Of a DNA stretch of 64,000 nucleotides, positions 28,506 to 41,600 are shown in pieces. The first letter of the stretch is position 1; each line of letters opens with the position of its first letter. Where the stretch lies: NCBI RefSeq assembly GCF_026013615.1, contig NZ_JAPDPI010000014.1, forward strand, positions 1-64,000. Direction: 5' to 3'. Made by a program: the position numbers and the translations under genes. The notes beneath the pieces were generated by a model. The model was not told where the DNA came from and made no database searches. It worked only from the letters and a program-made list of their open reading frames with translations. The DNA is from Plebeiibacterium marinum (GTDB lineage Bacteria; Bacteroidota; Bacteroidia; Bacteroidales; Marinilabiliaceae).

Positions 28506-29093
28506 TTATGAAAAAAGAGCAATAAAAAGTAGTATGGCTATAAAATCCTTGCTCAAACGACTACGTAAATACTTTAATGACAGTCCAATCTGGTTTTCTA
28601 CAGTTTTTTCTGAGATGCTTAATTTTTCTGCTATTTCTTTATGAGAAAGCCCTTCTTCGCGACTCAACAGAAAAATCTGTTTTCTCTTTTCCGGAAGTTC
28701 TTCTAAAACCGATCCAATTTTATCTTTTATGATATCATAATCAATATTGGATTCAAATTCGGTTACTGCAGACTGAAAATGATGAGCCAAAAATTCCTGG
28801 TACTTTTTATCCTTCAGGCGATTTCTTAGTTGATCAATTATCAGGTTATAGGAGATTTTAAAGAGGTAGGATTTAAATGATTTGGTAGTATCAATCTGAT
28901 GCTTTTTCTCCCACAAACGAATAAAGGTTTCCTGAATTATTTCTTTGCAATCTTCATGATTTTTTAAAAATGAATAGGCGAAATTATATAGTTTTTCACT
29001 ATATCTGTGATATAATGAATCAAAAGCTTCAATATTATTATTTTTGAGCTGTAACACTAAACCAGCATCACTATCGCTTGTTTGAGCTTTCAT
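28506..29093 (-). CDS. ECF RNA polymerase sigma factor
   Basis: 195 residues with region 2 (AFDSLYHRYSEKLYNFAYSF, DCKEIIQETFIRLWEKK) and region 4 (LPEKRKQIFLLSREEGLSHK, EIAEKLSISEKTVENQI). This is the Bacteroidota sigma-70 type that partners FecR. It ends with a short hydrophobic tail (FIAILLFIALFS), common in this group. It is the promoter-proximal gene of the fructan PUL and should direct transcription from the susC promoter. Confidence 0.95.
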   Translation of the reverse strand: MKAQTSDSDAGLVLQLKNNNIEAFDSLYHRYSEKLYNFAYSFLKNHEDCKEIIQETFIRLWEKKHQIDTTKSFKSYLFKISYNLIIDQLRNRLKDKKYQEFLAHHFQSAVTEFESNIDYDIIKDKIGSVLEELPEKRKQIFLLSREEGLSHKEIAEKLSISEKTVENQIGLSLKYLRSRLSKDFIAILLFIALFS

Positions 29094-29345
29094 ATTTCTC
29101 TGTATTCATTTAATTGCAAAAGATTTTGGCAGCTATAAATCCTTTGTTGCAAAATTCAAAAAACATTTAAAAATGCAAATATTTCTTAATTTTTTTAATT
29201 ATACAAACATTAATGTCCGGTAAAAATATTTAAAACTCAATATTGTTTTATATCAGAGCTGCACATTACTGTTGTATAAAAAACACCAACAACAAATTAG
29301 CATATCCCCGCTTGTATACCACCAGTTATAGGTCTGTACTTCGCA

Positions 29346-29424
29346 CCCATAGGGCCATAGCCATCAGGCTAATGCTTTATATTAATTATAATCATTTGTA
29401 TATCTGAAAGCTATGCCCATAGGG
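29346..29424 (-). repeat. Second copy cluster of the hairpin repeat family
   Basis: CCCATAGGG occurs at 29346-29354 and again at 29416-29424, with TAGCC-ATCA-GGCTA at 29358-29371 between them. Read on the minus strand the first part gives TTAGCCTGATGGCTATG, then TATGGGT, matching 10828-10852 at almost every position. Confidence 0.6.
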
Positions 29425-29665
29425 AGACCAACCTGCATTATCCTTTGTATCTGTTTGAAATTATATGATAAATAATAGCTTAGTGCAACTTTATTTGATT
29501 TTGTTTTGCCCTCCTATGGTATGACCAGGATATGACGACGTACTTACTATGTTTTTACTATGCCTGTTTTATGGTCTTTCTTCGGTTCCTTAGAAGCAAT
29601 GCCGAAGCAAAGAACAATCAAAGAATGTGCATAGTCAACACAACCACAATACAACCTCAATACAA

Positions 29666-29763
29666 AGAAATAGCAATGACTATGCATAGAAATAGCAATG
29701 ACTATGCATAGAAATAGCAAAGCCATAGCATAGAAATGCAAAGCCTATGCAAAGAAATGTCAT
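29666..29763 (+). repeat. 22-bp tandem repeat, about 4.5 copies
   Basis: Unit AGAAATAGCAATGACTATGC + AT. Copies: 29666-29687 and 29688-29709 identical, 29710-29731 with a few changes, 29732-29752 shortened by one base, then a partial unit to 29763. There are no unique spacers, so this is not a CRISPR array. Each unit carries the ATAG/CTAT inverted words. Confidence 0.85.
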
Positions 29764-29995
29764 AAAAACACCGAAAAACGACAAAACCGTGAATGTTTAT
29801 GGCCAAAAACGCGATTTTGATGAATATTTTTGTCGTTTTTTGCGATTTTCGTGAATATCGGCTTTTTTTTAGAGATTTCCAGCTCAAACTTGATTTCACC
29901 CAAAAATAGTTCTACCTCATAAACAATATGTTACAAGCAAAAATAGTTACTGTAAAATTATAGTAATTTTATTGTATACCTTTTTATAATAATAC

Positions 29996-30127
29996 TTCGT
30001 TATTTTTTTTATAAATGTTAGATTATGAGACATTTAATAAAATCAATTTAAGTTAGGTGAAAATCTGATTTTAAGCATCTTGCAAATAAGTCTCTTATCT
30101 CTTATCTAAAATCTAACGATCTGTTAT
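29996..30127 (+). repeat. 130-bp dispersed repeat, copy 1
   Basis: Matches 52018-52144 over its whole length, including TTAAGTTAGGT, AAAATCTGATTTTAAGCATC, TTGCAAATAAGTCTCTTATC and TCTAACGATCTGTTAT. The interior is bounded by GTTAGATTATGAGA and a roughly inverted TCTTATCTAAAATCTAAC, suggesting diverged terminal inverted repeats. Confidence 0.8.
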
Positions 30128-30136
30128 ATAATAAAA

Positions 30137-30168
30137 AAAGGTTGTTTCCATCACTGAAAACAACCTTT
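30137..30168 (-). terminator. Terminator after the GH2 gene
   Basis: Perfect 11-bp stem AAAGGTTGTTT (30137-30147) / AAACAACCTTT (30158-30168) with a 10-base loop, followed on the minus strand by a T run (AAAAAAA at 30133-30139 on plus). It lies 44 bases past the stop. Confidence 0.85.
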
Positions 30169-30211
30169 AATGCTATATCCAAATATATATTAGTCTACGC
30201 CATAAAAGCAA

Positions 30212-33394
<3,183 letters not shown>

Positions 33395-33492
33395 CTAAAG
33401 ATAATTTCTATATATAAGATATACTATTAAAATTAATTCATATTACATGACAAAACGACCAAATATGAGTAAAATAGTCTATATACAGTATC

Positions 33493-33635
33493 TGCAAGAA
33501 AACATCTGTTTTGTAGTGAAACCCTCTCGCTCACCTCTCGTCCCCTAAAGGGGAAGTCTCTCGCACAGTGTGGGTTGAGACTCTCCCTTTAGGGAGTTGG
33601 AGGGTGCGGGTTGGGATAAAATCGAGTTTTTTGCA
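33493..33635 (+). mobile_element. MITE-like element, complete copy A
   Basis: Bounded by TGCAAGAAAAC (33493) and GTTTTTTGCA (ending 33635), near-perfect terminal inverted repeats. Inside are three stems in a row: CCCC-TAAA-GGGG (33542-33553), AGTCTC/GAGACT (33555-33582) and CTCCC-TTTA-GGGAG (33583-33596). It contains no gene. It lies upstream of the GH2 start, within the PUL. Confidence 0.7.
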
Positions 33636-33723
33636 AGCACTATATAATGGTTTTTGAGTTATATCACTTAAAAAAAAATCCTTTTTATCGAGATAATTAT
33701 TATTTGCTCAAGCCGCAAGGGCT

Positions 33724-33872
33724 TTTACTTTTTTTCTACAGTCAAAAAAAGTAAACAAAAAAGTCCGCCGACTACACCACTCGCTTACCCACTATTTTCT
33801 TTATTTTGAGACAGAAAGAACTCCCTGCGGTCAAACAGCTTTCTGTCTTTTCAAAATTAAAGAAAAGTGGGT
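33724..33872 (+). repeat. Two adjacent long fold-back hairpins
   Basis: A perfect 12-bp stem TTTACTTTTTTT (33724-33735) / AAAAAAAGTAAA (33744-33755) is followed by an 86-base imperfect palindrome (33787-33872). The arms of the palindrome run ACCCACTATTTTCTTT...GACAGAAAG and CTTTCTGTC...AAAGAAAAGTGGGT around the loop AACTCCCTGCGGTCAAACAG. It lies between GH5 and GH2 and has no coding frame; it may be a transcription or processing element, or a mobile fold-back. Confidence 0.7.
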
Positions 33873-33979
33873 CCCAAGCTGCGTTGCTGATGTCGAAATC
33901 CCGACCTGAAAAAACTCTTTATTTTATAACAATTTCCCTGTATAAGACGCACATATTCGCTTAAAAGAATAGCATTGTT

Positions 33980-35011
33980 CTATTCATTCATACCCCATCC
34001 ATATTGAATCCAATACAAACCTGATTCATTGGTTGTATATAAGTTGAATGTGTTTGAATCGTATTCCTGAATACTGTACCAGTCGCCATGTCTGTATCCA
34101 GGCCAGTACACACTTTGAATATTGTTTTCATTAAAAACGGTTGCAGAGGCTTGTATGTAGTCTATTTCATTGTCGCCCTGGGTTGCGGTTGAATAATCTT
34201 TACCCTGTGTCATTGTCGCGCCAAATTCAGTAACCACAGTTCGTGATGCATAGGCACCTACCCTTCTTAGCCAATCATTTCGCCACTCTTCGGCCGTCCT
34301 GTTGGTCCAGAATGCGTAATTATGAAGTGACAGCAAACAACCTTCGAAACGGCTATCAGCACCCACGCCAGTTACATCCTCAGAATATCCTTTACCACCT
34401 AACAGAATCCTTCCCTGGGGAATTTCCGGATACCTTTGAAGCCATGAGGCATACAAATCTGTAAGTTGGTATAAAGCATAGCCATGTGGCTCATTCATTA
34501 CTTCAAAATACACTCCGGGGTTTTCTCCATAATCTTCAATAATGTCATCCCACATTTCCCAAAACTCAGGCAAATCATCCACCTTTCCATCACGAGAACT
34601 ATCAGCTTCCCAATAAGCCAGTATCACCCTCATTCCTTTCGTTATGGCTTTATCCACAACTCCTTTATAGCCATTCCACCATGTGCTGCTCACTGTAGCA
34701 TGGTTTACAGGCAGCCTTAATGTATTGGCTGACATGTTTTCGATAAATCCCCTGATGATTGGCTGGGCATCCGACTGCACCATAAAATAGGAGTCACCAA
34801 GTGTTAATCCACTCAAAACCAACTGACCATCAACAAAATTATCCCGCTCATCGGCCCAGTTTACACCCCTGATAGGTTCTGTAAAATCAATATTTGCCCA
34901 GGGATCTTCCTGTTCTTCCTCTTCTTCTATTATAACATCTTCTTTATCTTCTTTTGAACACCCCGCTATCAACAAGGATAAGAACAAAAAACTCAGAATA
35001 TATTTCTTCAT
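33980..35011 (-). CDS. GH5 family glycosidase, lipoprotein
   Basis: 343 residues; lipobox IAGC (Cys18), then a Glu/Asp-rich linker (about 20-37) common in surface lipoproteins. The GH5 barrel has SANTLRLPVNH near residue 95, acid/base Glu174 in VMNEPHG, LLSLHNYAFW and nucleophile Glu262 in VVTEFGA. The family covers many beta-glycan endo- and exo-enzymes; the subfamily is not clear from sequence. It starts 23 bases after the GH30 stop, so it is in the same operon, and the acidic linker suggests it acts at the cell surface. Confidence 0.9.
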   Translation of the reverse strand: MKKYILSFLFLSLLIAGCSKEDKEDVIIEEEEEQEDPWANIDFTEPIRGVNWADERDNFVDGQLVLSGLTLGDSYFMVQSDAQPIIRGFIENMSANTLRLPVNHATVSSTWWNGYKGVVDKAITKGMRVILAYWEADSSRDGKVDDLPEFWEMWDDIIEDYGENPGVYFEVMNEPHGYALYQLTDLYASWLQRYPEIPQGRILLGGKGYSEDVTGVGADSRFEGCLLSLHNYAFWTNRTAEEWRNDWLRRVGAYASRTVVTEFGATMTQGKDYSTATQGDNEIDYIQASATVFNENNIQSVYWPGYRHGDWYSIQEYDSNTFNLYTTNESGLYWIQYGWGMNE

Positions 35012-35034
35012 GCGTTTAAAATTTATAGTTAATT

Positions 35035-36654
35035 CTATTTATATAAGACAAATGTTTGAACCGACCTCTTTCCAACTACGATATTATCCACAGGTACAGT
35101 GGATTTTGTCAGATTTTTGTCTTCTGAGGTTACATATACCGTTACCTCATCATCATCCAGATCGTTTTCCTCACAGAAACTCTCAAACGACAGCTTTTTA
35201 TCTTCCATAGAATAATTGACCACGACAAAAACATACTCCCCTTTCTTACTGTCTTCATATGCGGTTACCATCAGGTTATCCATTTGTTTTTCCAAAGGTT
35301 GCTTATCACTAAGCCATGCCTCAATCCTAACCATGCCGGGGCGAACAAAACGAGAGTAATTACCCATTACCCATAATAGCTTCGAATCCCTCACAAATCC
35401 ATCTTCCTGCAAAAGCTGTTCATCTTCTTTACTCTGTATTCCTGACTGTCCCCTGTCGATATACACCAAACCATCTTTATAGTCCACTGGCGACACTGAT
35501 GTCCACCAGCTCCACACTGCAGCATCGGCAATTGCCAAATCGGCATGAATAACCCTGGCAACGTACAAAGCCGTAGCCATTCCCAGATCACGATGATTAC
35601 CACCGCCTATATCTTTATGGTCTTCAAGGATACAATATTCACTCTGCCAAAAATCCAATCCGTTGCCCATTGACTGGATATGCTCTTTTAACCTTTGGCG
35701 TACCTGTATAAGGGTATCATTGTTATTGGTTGTAAAATAGCTATGCCCCATGGCCGATTTTCTAACCTCTGGCAGGTTGCCCAGATACAAAGCGGAAGTG
35801 TCATTAAAAAAAGCTTCCAGCTGGTTATCCCTTTCCGGATACCTTCCTGTTTCGCTTAAAAACTGTAACTGAGCCGCTTCAGGGATCACCAATTCAGCAT
35901 TTAAACCATTTTCCTTAATTTTGGGTGCAAGAATTCTGATCAACTTAGCAATATCCTCATTACGTGCCGGAGATCCTTCTTGAGTAGCCGGAGCTTTCCA
36001 GTCCCACTGAGGTTCGTTAAAAGGGCTCAGGTAATCAAATTCGAGCCCTGTTTCTTTAAAATGGGCAGCTACCTTAATCAGGAAATTGGCATACCCTTCA
36101 TAATACTTATCCTGAAGGTTATATTTGATTCCTCCGGGAGACCATCCCTTGTGGTTATTTGTAAAATATACCGGGGCCGAGTTGTTAAAAGCCAATAGCT
36201 TTTCAACGCCCATCTCTTTGGCAGCTTTTAAAAACCACTGCTGCCCCATTTGCTTATCCCAATTGTAAGTCCCATCAGCATTCATAAAGCATTCTGCACG
36301 CCTCCATGGATTTGGGATGTCACTTTTTTCTCCCTGCTCAGCTGTTCCGCCCCCAATATTAAACCGCCATTGCGACAAGCCTATCCCTTTTGGATTACCC
36401 TGGCTATCGACCTCTTTGCTAAACAACAAGCGGGCAATCTCTTCCCGTTTCTTTTCAGGCCAATTTTCTCCAACAAACTGAAGTGTCCAACAGTCTGAGG
36501 CTCCAAAGCCTTCCATCAACTGGTGCCGCTCTTTTATATTAGCACAGACCTCTACAATTCCCTCCTTACTATCATTGCTCTTTTTGTTATTGCTACAAGA
36601 CAAAAGCAGTGATAGCAATAGGGTTATCATACCTAAAATCGTTGTTTTCTTCAT
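35035..36654 (-). CDS. GH30 family glycosidase, lipoprotein (candidate beta-1,6-galactanase)
   Basis: 539 residues; lipobox LLSC (Cys20). GH30 signatures: MEGFGASDCWTLQF, GIGLSQWRFNIGGG, acid/base Glu214 in SPFNEPQWDW, nucleophile Glu339 in DFWQSEYCIL, and AVWSWWTSVSPVDYKDGLVY. A C-terminal beta-sandwich follows. The FNEPQWDW and SQWRFNIGGG details resemble the GH30 branch that holds endo-beta-1,6-galactanases, an inference supported by GH2 beta-galactosidase in the same operon. A glucosidase or xylanase activity cannot be excluded. Confidence 0.9.
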   Translation of the reverse strand: MKKTTILGMITLLLSLLLSCSNNKKSNDSKEGIVEVCANIKERHQLMEGFGASDCWTLQFVGENWPEKKREEIARLLFSKEVDSQGNPKGIGLSQWRFNIGGGTAEQGEKSDIPNPWRRAECFMNADGTYNWDKQMGQQWFLKAAKEMGVEKLLAFNNSAPVYFTNNHKGWSPGGIKYNLQDKYYEGYANFLIKVAAHFKETGLEFDYLSPFNEPQWDWKAPATQEGSPARNEDIAKLIRILAPKIKENGLNAELVIPEAAQLQFLSETGRYPERDNQLEAFFNDTSALYLGNLPEVRKSAMGHSYFTTNNNDTLIQVRQRLKEHIQSMGNGLDFWQSEYCILEDHKDIGGGNHRDLGMATALYVARVIHADLAIADAAVWSWWTSVSPVDYKDGLVYIDRGQSGIQSKEDEQLLQEDGFVRDSKLLWVMGNYSRFVRPGMVRIEAWLSDKQPLEKQMDNLMVTAYEDSKKGEYVFVVVNYSMEDKKLSFESFCEENDLDDDEVTVYVTSEDKNLTKSTVPVDNIVVGKRSVQTFVLYK

Positions 36655-36733
36655 AATTACCGGAGCTAATAAGCCTTCGTTTTTTTGTTTATATATAAAT
36701 AAGGGGTTGCCTCAAAATGTATTGTTTAGTCCC

Positions 36734-36901
36734 TGCAAGAAAACTCCTGTTTTATAGTTAACCCCATCGCTCACCCCTCGTCCCCTGAAGGGGAAGCCTC
36801 TCGCACACTGTGGGTTGAGACTCTCCCTTTAGAGCCTGTCCCGAACTTGTATTCGGGAGAGTTGGAGGGTGCGGGTTGGGAAAAACTCGAGTTTTCTTGC
36901 A
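36734..36901 (+). mobile_element. MITE-like element, complete copy B
   Basis: Terminal inverted repeats are perfect over 13 bases: TGCAAGAAAACTC (from 36734) and GAGTTTTCTTGCA (to 36901). The interior aligns with copy A throughout, except for a 25-base insertion that carries its own CCCGAA/TTCGGG stem. It sits between susD and the GH30 gene, inside the operon. Confidence 0.75.
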
Positions 36902-36939
36902 AGTTCTATTATTTTTAAACTTTTGAGATAAACCTAGTT

Positions 36940-36962
36940 AAGCCGGCTATAAAAGCCGGCTT
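36940..36962 (-). terminator. GC-rich hairpin after susD
   Basis: Perfect 9-bp stem AAGCCGGCT (36940-36948) / AGCCGGCTT (36954-36962), 8 bases past the susD stop. The T run is on the plus-strand side only, so in the operon direction it may be an mRNA-stabilising or attenuating stem between the susCD and the enzyme genes. Confidence 0.6.
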
Positions 36963-36969
36963 GTATTTT

Positions 36970-38580
36970 TTAATAATTTGGATTTTGATACAGGAATCCA
37001 TTACTTCTGTCAATTTCAGCCTGTGGGAAAGGCCATAACTCATGGCGTCCTTCTACAAACTGAATACCCTTATCCTGCGATTCACTTGGGTGAATTGTTT
37101 CATAAGGATCTGTACTTTCGTTTAGGTTATACTGAACAAAGTACCCATTTGGCCCCATGGCTTCAGCAATCATTGCTTTGCCCGATACAGGGTCAATCTC
37201 TCTTCGTAAATCGAATAACCTTAAACCTTCCGAAGCCATTTCCAGTCTTCTTTCTTTCCAAATGGCGTATAATAAGTCGTTACCACTTAAATCATTTTTA
37301 TCACCTAATTCTACACGAGCCCTTAAAAATGCAATATCGCTTTTTGCCTGACCTTCGTTGTTGTTGAAGTAAGCAGCTTCAGCTCTTGTTAAATACATTT
37401 CACCAAGGCGTAAAAGAATTTTTGGAAGTGGAATATGGCGGTCTTTTGTTGTCAATTCCCTTCTCATGGCAATAGGCACATAGTATTTTCTCCATACCCT
37501 ACCCGACTTGTTGATGTCTGGATTAAACTGATAATTTGGATTCTCTTCCTCATCACCATACACAGCATCACCAATAGTAATAATGGTACTTTTTCTTCTG
37601 ATTTCATCACCTTCTGAAAGGTAAGCTTGTTCAAGATGAGAAGAAGGAACACACCATCCCCATCCATCCATAATCTTATCCTCTTCACCTTCAGGCCAGG
37701 TTTCGCCACGGGCACCCATTACAACAGAAAAACGGTTACCCACATAGTACTGCTGATCCTGGTTTACCTGGATTTCGAAAATAGATTCCACTCCATTGTG
37801 GTTGTACACGCTCCAGATGTTAACAAATTCCGGCTCAAGCGAATAAGGTCCTTCTTCAATAACCTCATTAGCATACGCATAGGCATTTGTATAATCTTTC
37901 ATATAAAGATAAGTCCTGGCCAACAAGGCTTTACATGCCCATTTGGTAACACGTCCTAAATCTTCTGAATCATAACTTCCTGGCAATACAGCCTCCGCTT
38001 CTTGTAAATCCTTAACAATTTGAGCATATACTTCAGCCTTTGCTGTACGTTGTTTGTTTAAATCAGATGTACCCTGAGGTTCCAATACCAACACCACATC
38101 ACCAAAGTTCTGCACCAGTTCCCAATAGTTAAAAGCCCTGAAAAATTTAGCTTCCGAAACCAAACGATTTTTTATATCCTCAGGAATATTTGCGTCTGCA
38201 ATTCGATGAATAGCTGTATTACACGAGCCAATGTTAAGATACTTCATGTAATAATAGTCTGTTAACGAGCTCGGAATATTTGTTGGGTCAACAAAATAAT
38301 GAGCTAAGGCATAGTGCTTAGATGGATCCTGCTGAAGGTTACCCATCCAGGCGTCATCAGTACTCATCATATTGGATACATGCAAAATTTGCTGCCACCA
38401 ATCATCCCAGCTTGCAAATCCTTTATATATGGAATTCACAAAACTCACACACTCTTCTTCCGACTGGAAATAATTATCTAAATTTTGCTGTCCCCGACTG
38501 TCTACTTCAATAAAATCTTCACATGATGCCATCAGTAACAACACCACTCCAAACATTATTGCTATTATATTTTTCTTCAT
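36970..38580 (-). CDS. SusD/RagB family surface lipoprotein (galactan locus)
   Basis: About 536 residues from the ATG at 38580 (signal MKKNIIAIMFGVVLLLMASC); the frame continues upstream over the susC stop but that would bury the signal. SusD features: KFFRAFNYWELVQNFGDV, a TPR segment (CKALLARTYLYMKDYTNAYA) and WKERRLEMASEGLRLFDLRR. It starts 35 bases after its SusC partner. Role: surface capture of oligosaccharide for the SusC pore. Confidence 0.94.
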   Translation of the reverse strand: MKKNIIAIMFGVVLLLMASCEDFIEVDSRGQQNLDNYFQSEEECVSFVNSIYKGFASWDDWWQQILHVSNMMSTDDAWMGNLQQDPSKHYALAHYFVDPTNIPSSLTDYYYMKYLNIGSCNTAIHRIADANIPEDIKNRLVSEAKFFRAFNYWELVQNFGDVVLVLEPQGTSDLNKQRTAKAEVYAQIVKDLQEAEAVLPGSYDSEDLGRVTKWACKALLARTYLYMKDYTNAYAYANEVIEEGPYSLEPEFVNIWSVYNHNGVESIFEIQVNQDQQYYVGNRFSVVMGARGETWPEGEEDKIMDGWGWCVPSSHLEQAYLSEGDEIRRKSTIITIGDAVYGDEEENPNYQFNPDINKSGRVWRKYYVPIAMRRELTTKDRHIPLPKILLRLGEMYLTRAEAAYFNNNEGQAKSDIAFLRARVELGDKNDLSGNDLLYAIWKERRLEMASEGLRLFDLRREIDPVSGKAMIAEAMGPNGYFVQYNLNESTDPYETIHPSESQDKGIQFVEGRHELWPFPQAEIDRSNGFLYQNPNY

Positions 38581-38614
38581 AATTATTATTTTTTCGAATG
38601 AATGATGCGGTTTA

Positions 38615-41600
38615 TTAAAAGTTAATATTAACACCAACTAAATAGGTAGGCAACACCGGATAGGTCCATCCACCAAATCCGAAGCTTAACACATCACCTG
38701 AAACTTCTGGCTCTACACCTGAATAGTTAGTCCATGTTGCAATATTCTGTCCAGACACATACACTCTACATTTGCTCATACCCATACGCTTAGAAATGTT
38801 TTGAGGTAAGGTATACCCCAACTGGATATTCTTTAACCTTAGGTATGAACCATCTTCAACATAAAAATCACTGAATTTGTCGTAGTTTTGGTTGTTATCC
38901 ACATGAGAAACACGAGGAATGCTATTGCTGGTTCCTTCTCCATGCCAGGCATCGCTTAACAAACCACTAATCACATTACTTTCAGAAGCTGTTGTACTAT
39001 ATAAATCCTTCTTAATATCGTTAACCAACTCGTTTCCTACACTTGCATACAGGTTAGCAAGCAAATCAAATCCTTTATAGCCCACGCTTATATTTACACC
39101 ACCTGTAAAATCAGGCCAAGGACTTCCAAGTTTTACCCTGTCATCTCCTGTTAGCTCTCCATCTCCATTAGTATCAACAAATCTGATATCACCAGGCTGT
39201 GCATAAGGCTGCAACAAATCTCCGGTATCATTAGAGTGCGAGTTCACATCAAATTGGTTTTGGAACAAACCATCTGTTTTATACCCAAAGAAGTATCCAG
39301 GCTCATCGCCCACAACAGTTTTAGTACGACTTCCATTACCATAAATAACAGGAGTAGTATATGGTAGCTTAGTAGCCTCAACCGAACTTGTCATTAAAGT
39401 AAAACCAACATCATATTTAAAATCTCCTGATTTTCCGTGATAATTCAATGCAATTTCAATACCTGAAGATTTCATTGAACCAATGTTGGACCAGATATAG
39501 CTCCAATCAGGAAACCCACTGTAATATTGATAAGGCATTCTAAATATCATATCCTTTGTATTTTTTCGATAGTACTCAAACGAACCCGTAATGGCATTAT
39601 CAAAAAGCGTAAAGTCAGTACCAATATTTATATCTTCAACTGTCTCCCACTTAATGTCTTCATTCTTCATTTGCGCTGGTTCAGTAGCATTCACTACAGT
39701 TCCTTGTCCGTCTCCAAATACATAATAATTTTTTGCCAACTTTGATAGATAAGCGTCAGCTGGAAGGTTTTGATTACCTAATCTACCCCAACCTGCTCTT
39801 AATTTAATATCATCAACAAACGAAAGATTACTTAAGAAATTTTCATCTGAAATACGCCATGCCACAGATGCGGAAGGGAACCCTGCCCATTTATTGCTAG
39901 CTAAGAATTTTGAAGATCCGTCAACTCTATAGGTTGCTGTTAAATAATAACGGCTTTTATAGTTATATGAAAAACGCCCCAGAAAAGATTCGATTGACGA
40001 CTCCCATTGATTACCGGTTATAAAATCGGTTCCTGTAGCTGCTACCAATTCCCTAAGCAATTCTGAGTTATTTGGTGCTCCTTCTTTGTTACCTTCGATA
40101 TTTCGTCCGTAAGACTTTTCAAATGTAGCACCTCCCATTAATGAAGCATTGTGTCCACCTTTTTGAAGAGTATAAGTAGCTGTGTTTGTCCAGTTCCAAT
40201 ACCTGTTAAATTCATGATCCCGGAACACATAGTTGATATCCTGGTGTTCGTGAGCCCCATCAATAGTAAAATCAGGTATAAAATCATCCGTATGGTTAAA
40301 CTTGAAATTGCCACTTAACTGAGTTTTAATTTCAAGGTTTTTAATAGGCTTATATGTAAGATACGAGCTTGATGTGATTGCATAATACCCTCCATCACCA
40401 AAGTTTCTGGCGTCACGTGCAATCGGGTTCCACACATATGTATAGTATGATCTTTGGAAAATACTGTATTGGTTAAGCCCAACTTGTTCTTCCTCTGGTC
40501 GGTAAATTGGAGAAATAGGATCCTGCAACAAGTAATCCTGGTACCACGATGGCGTATTATCCCAAAGCTCTCTCCTTGGGTTCATGCTTACTCCAAATGA
40601 AACTTTGTCTGAAAATTTCCAGTCAAGCGTTACCCTACCGGTAATCCTTTTCCAGTTGCCCGAATTATAAAATGATTCCTGATCAAAATAACTAAGGCTC
40701 ACGGCATACTTATACTTCTCGTCACCTCCGGTAACTTGTAAAGATGCATTACGTTGTGGTGCATATTTATTTACACCTTCTCCCCACCAGTCTGTTCCTG
40801 AACCCAATGAAGCAGGATCGTCGAAGCGGGTACCTAGTCCTGCATTAACAAGCGATTGGTTCATAGTTGTGGCATACTCTTCAGCATTTGCCATGTCAAA
40901 AGGCTTGTTTAAAACCTGGATACCATAAGAAAAATCAGCAGAGAAAACAGGTTTTCCATCTGAACCCTTTTTGGTAGTAACCAAAATAACCCCGTTGGAA
41001 GCACGGCTACCATAAATTGCAGCTGCAGAAGCATCTTTTAGTACATCGACACTCTCAATTTCGCTGGAATTCAAAAAATTAAGGTTGTTACCCATTGGCA
41101 CCCCGTCAACCACATATAGCGGATCTGTTGAAAGGCTGATAGAAGTAAAGCCCCTGATTAATACTTTAGGTGCAGCACCTGGTGATCCACCACCTGCAAC
41201 CACCTGCAATCCCGGTGCTTTACCCTGAAGGGCCTGTACAGGATTACCTACACTCATAGCCTTCACTTCATCTCCCTGCACAGATGCAATGGAACTGGTC
41301 AGGTCCTTTCTTTTTGCCTTACCATAACCAATGGCAACCACTTCATTTAAAGAGATACTGGCTTCTTTTAAAATAATATCCAGATTGGTATTATTTCCGG
41401 TAATGACAATTTCTTTGGTATCAAAACCAATAAAACTGGCCACAACAACATCGTTTACGTTTGCATTGAGCATATAATGCCCGTCTATGTCGGTAATGGT
41501 ACCTGTTGTAGTACCTTTAACAAGTATCGATACACCAGGCAACGATTCGCCGCTCTCCGTACTGACAACACCGCTAATTTTAACCTCTTGTCCAAAAATT

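Larger units (their letters stand above)
29094..30211. other. 1.1-kb gene-free stretch rich in repeats
   Basis: No credible coding frame. From left to right it holds the sigma-gene upstream region, hairpin-family copies (29346-29424), a 22-bp tandem repeat (29666-29763), a 130-bp repeat shared with 52018 (29996-30127) and the terminator of the GH2 gene (30137-30168). Confidence 0.7.

Noticed and set aside
29666-29763. CRISPR array
   Set aside because: Repeats are contiguous without unique spacers and no cas genes are near.
29547-29899. Two open frames of about 65 codons on the minus strand
   Set aside because: They translate the 22-bp tandem repeat and A/T-rich DNA; composition is biased and no domain is visible.
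33881-33930. Possible tRNA-like fold (GTCGAAATCCCGACCTG)
   Set aside because: The T-loop-like word is present but no acceptor or anticodon stem can be completed around it.
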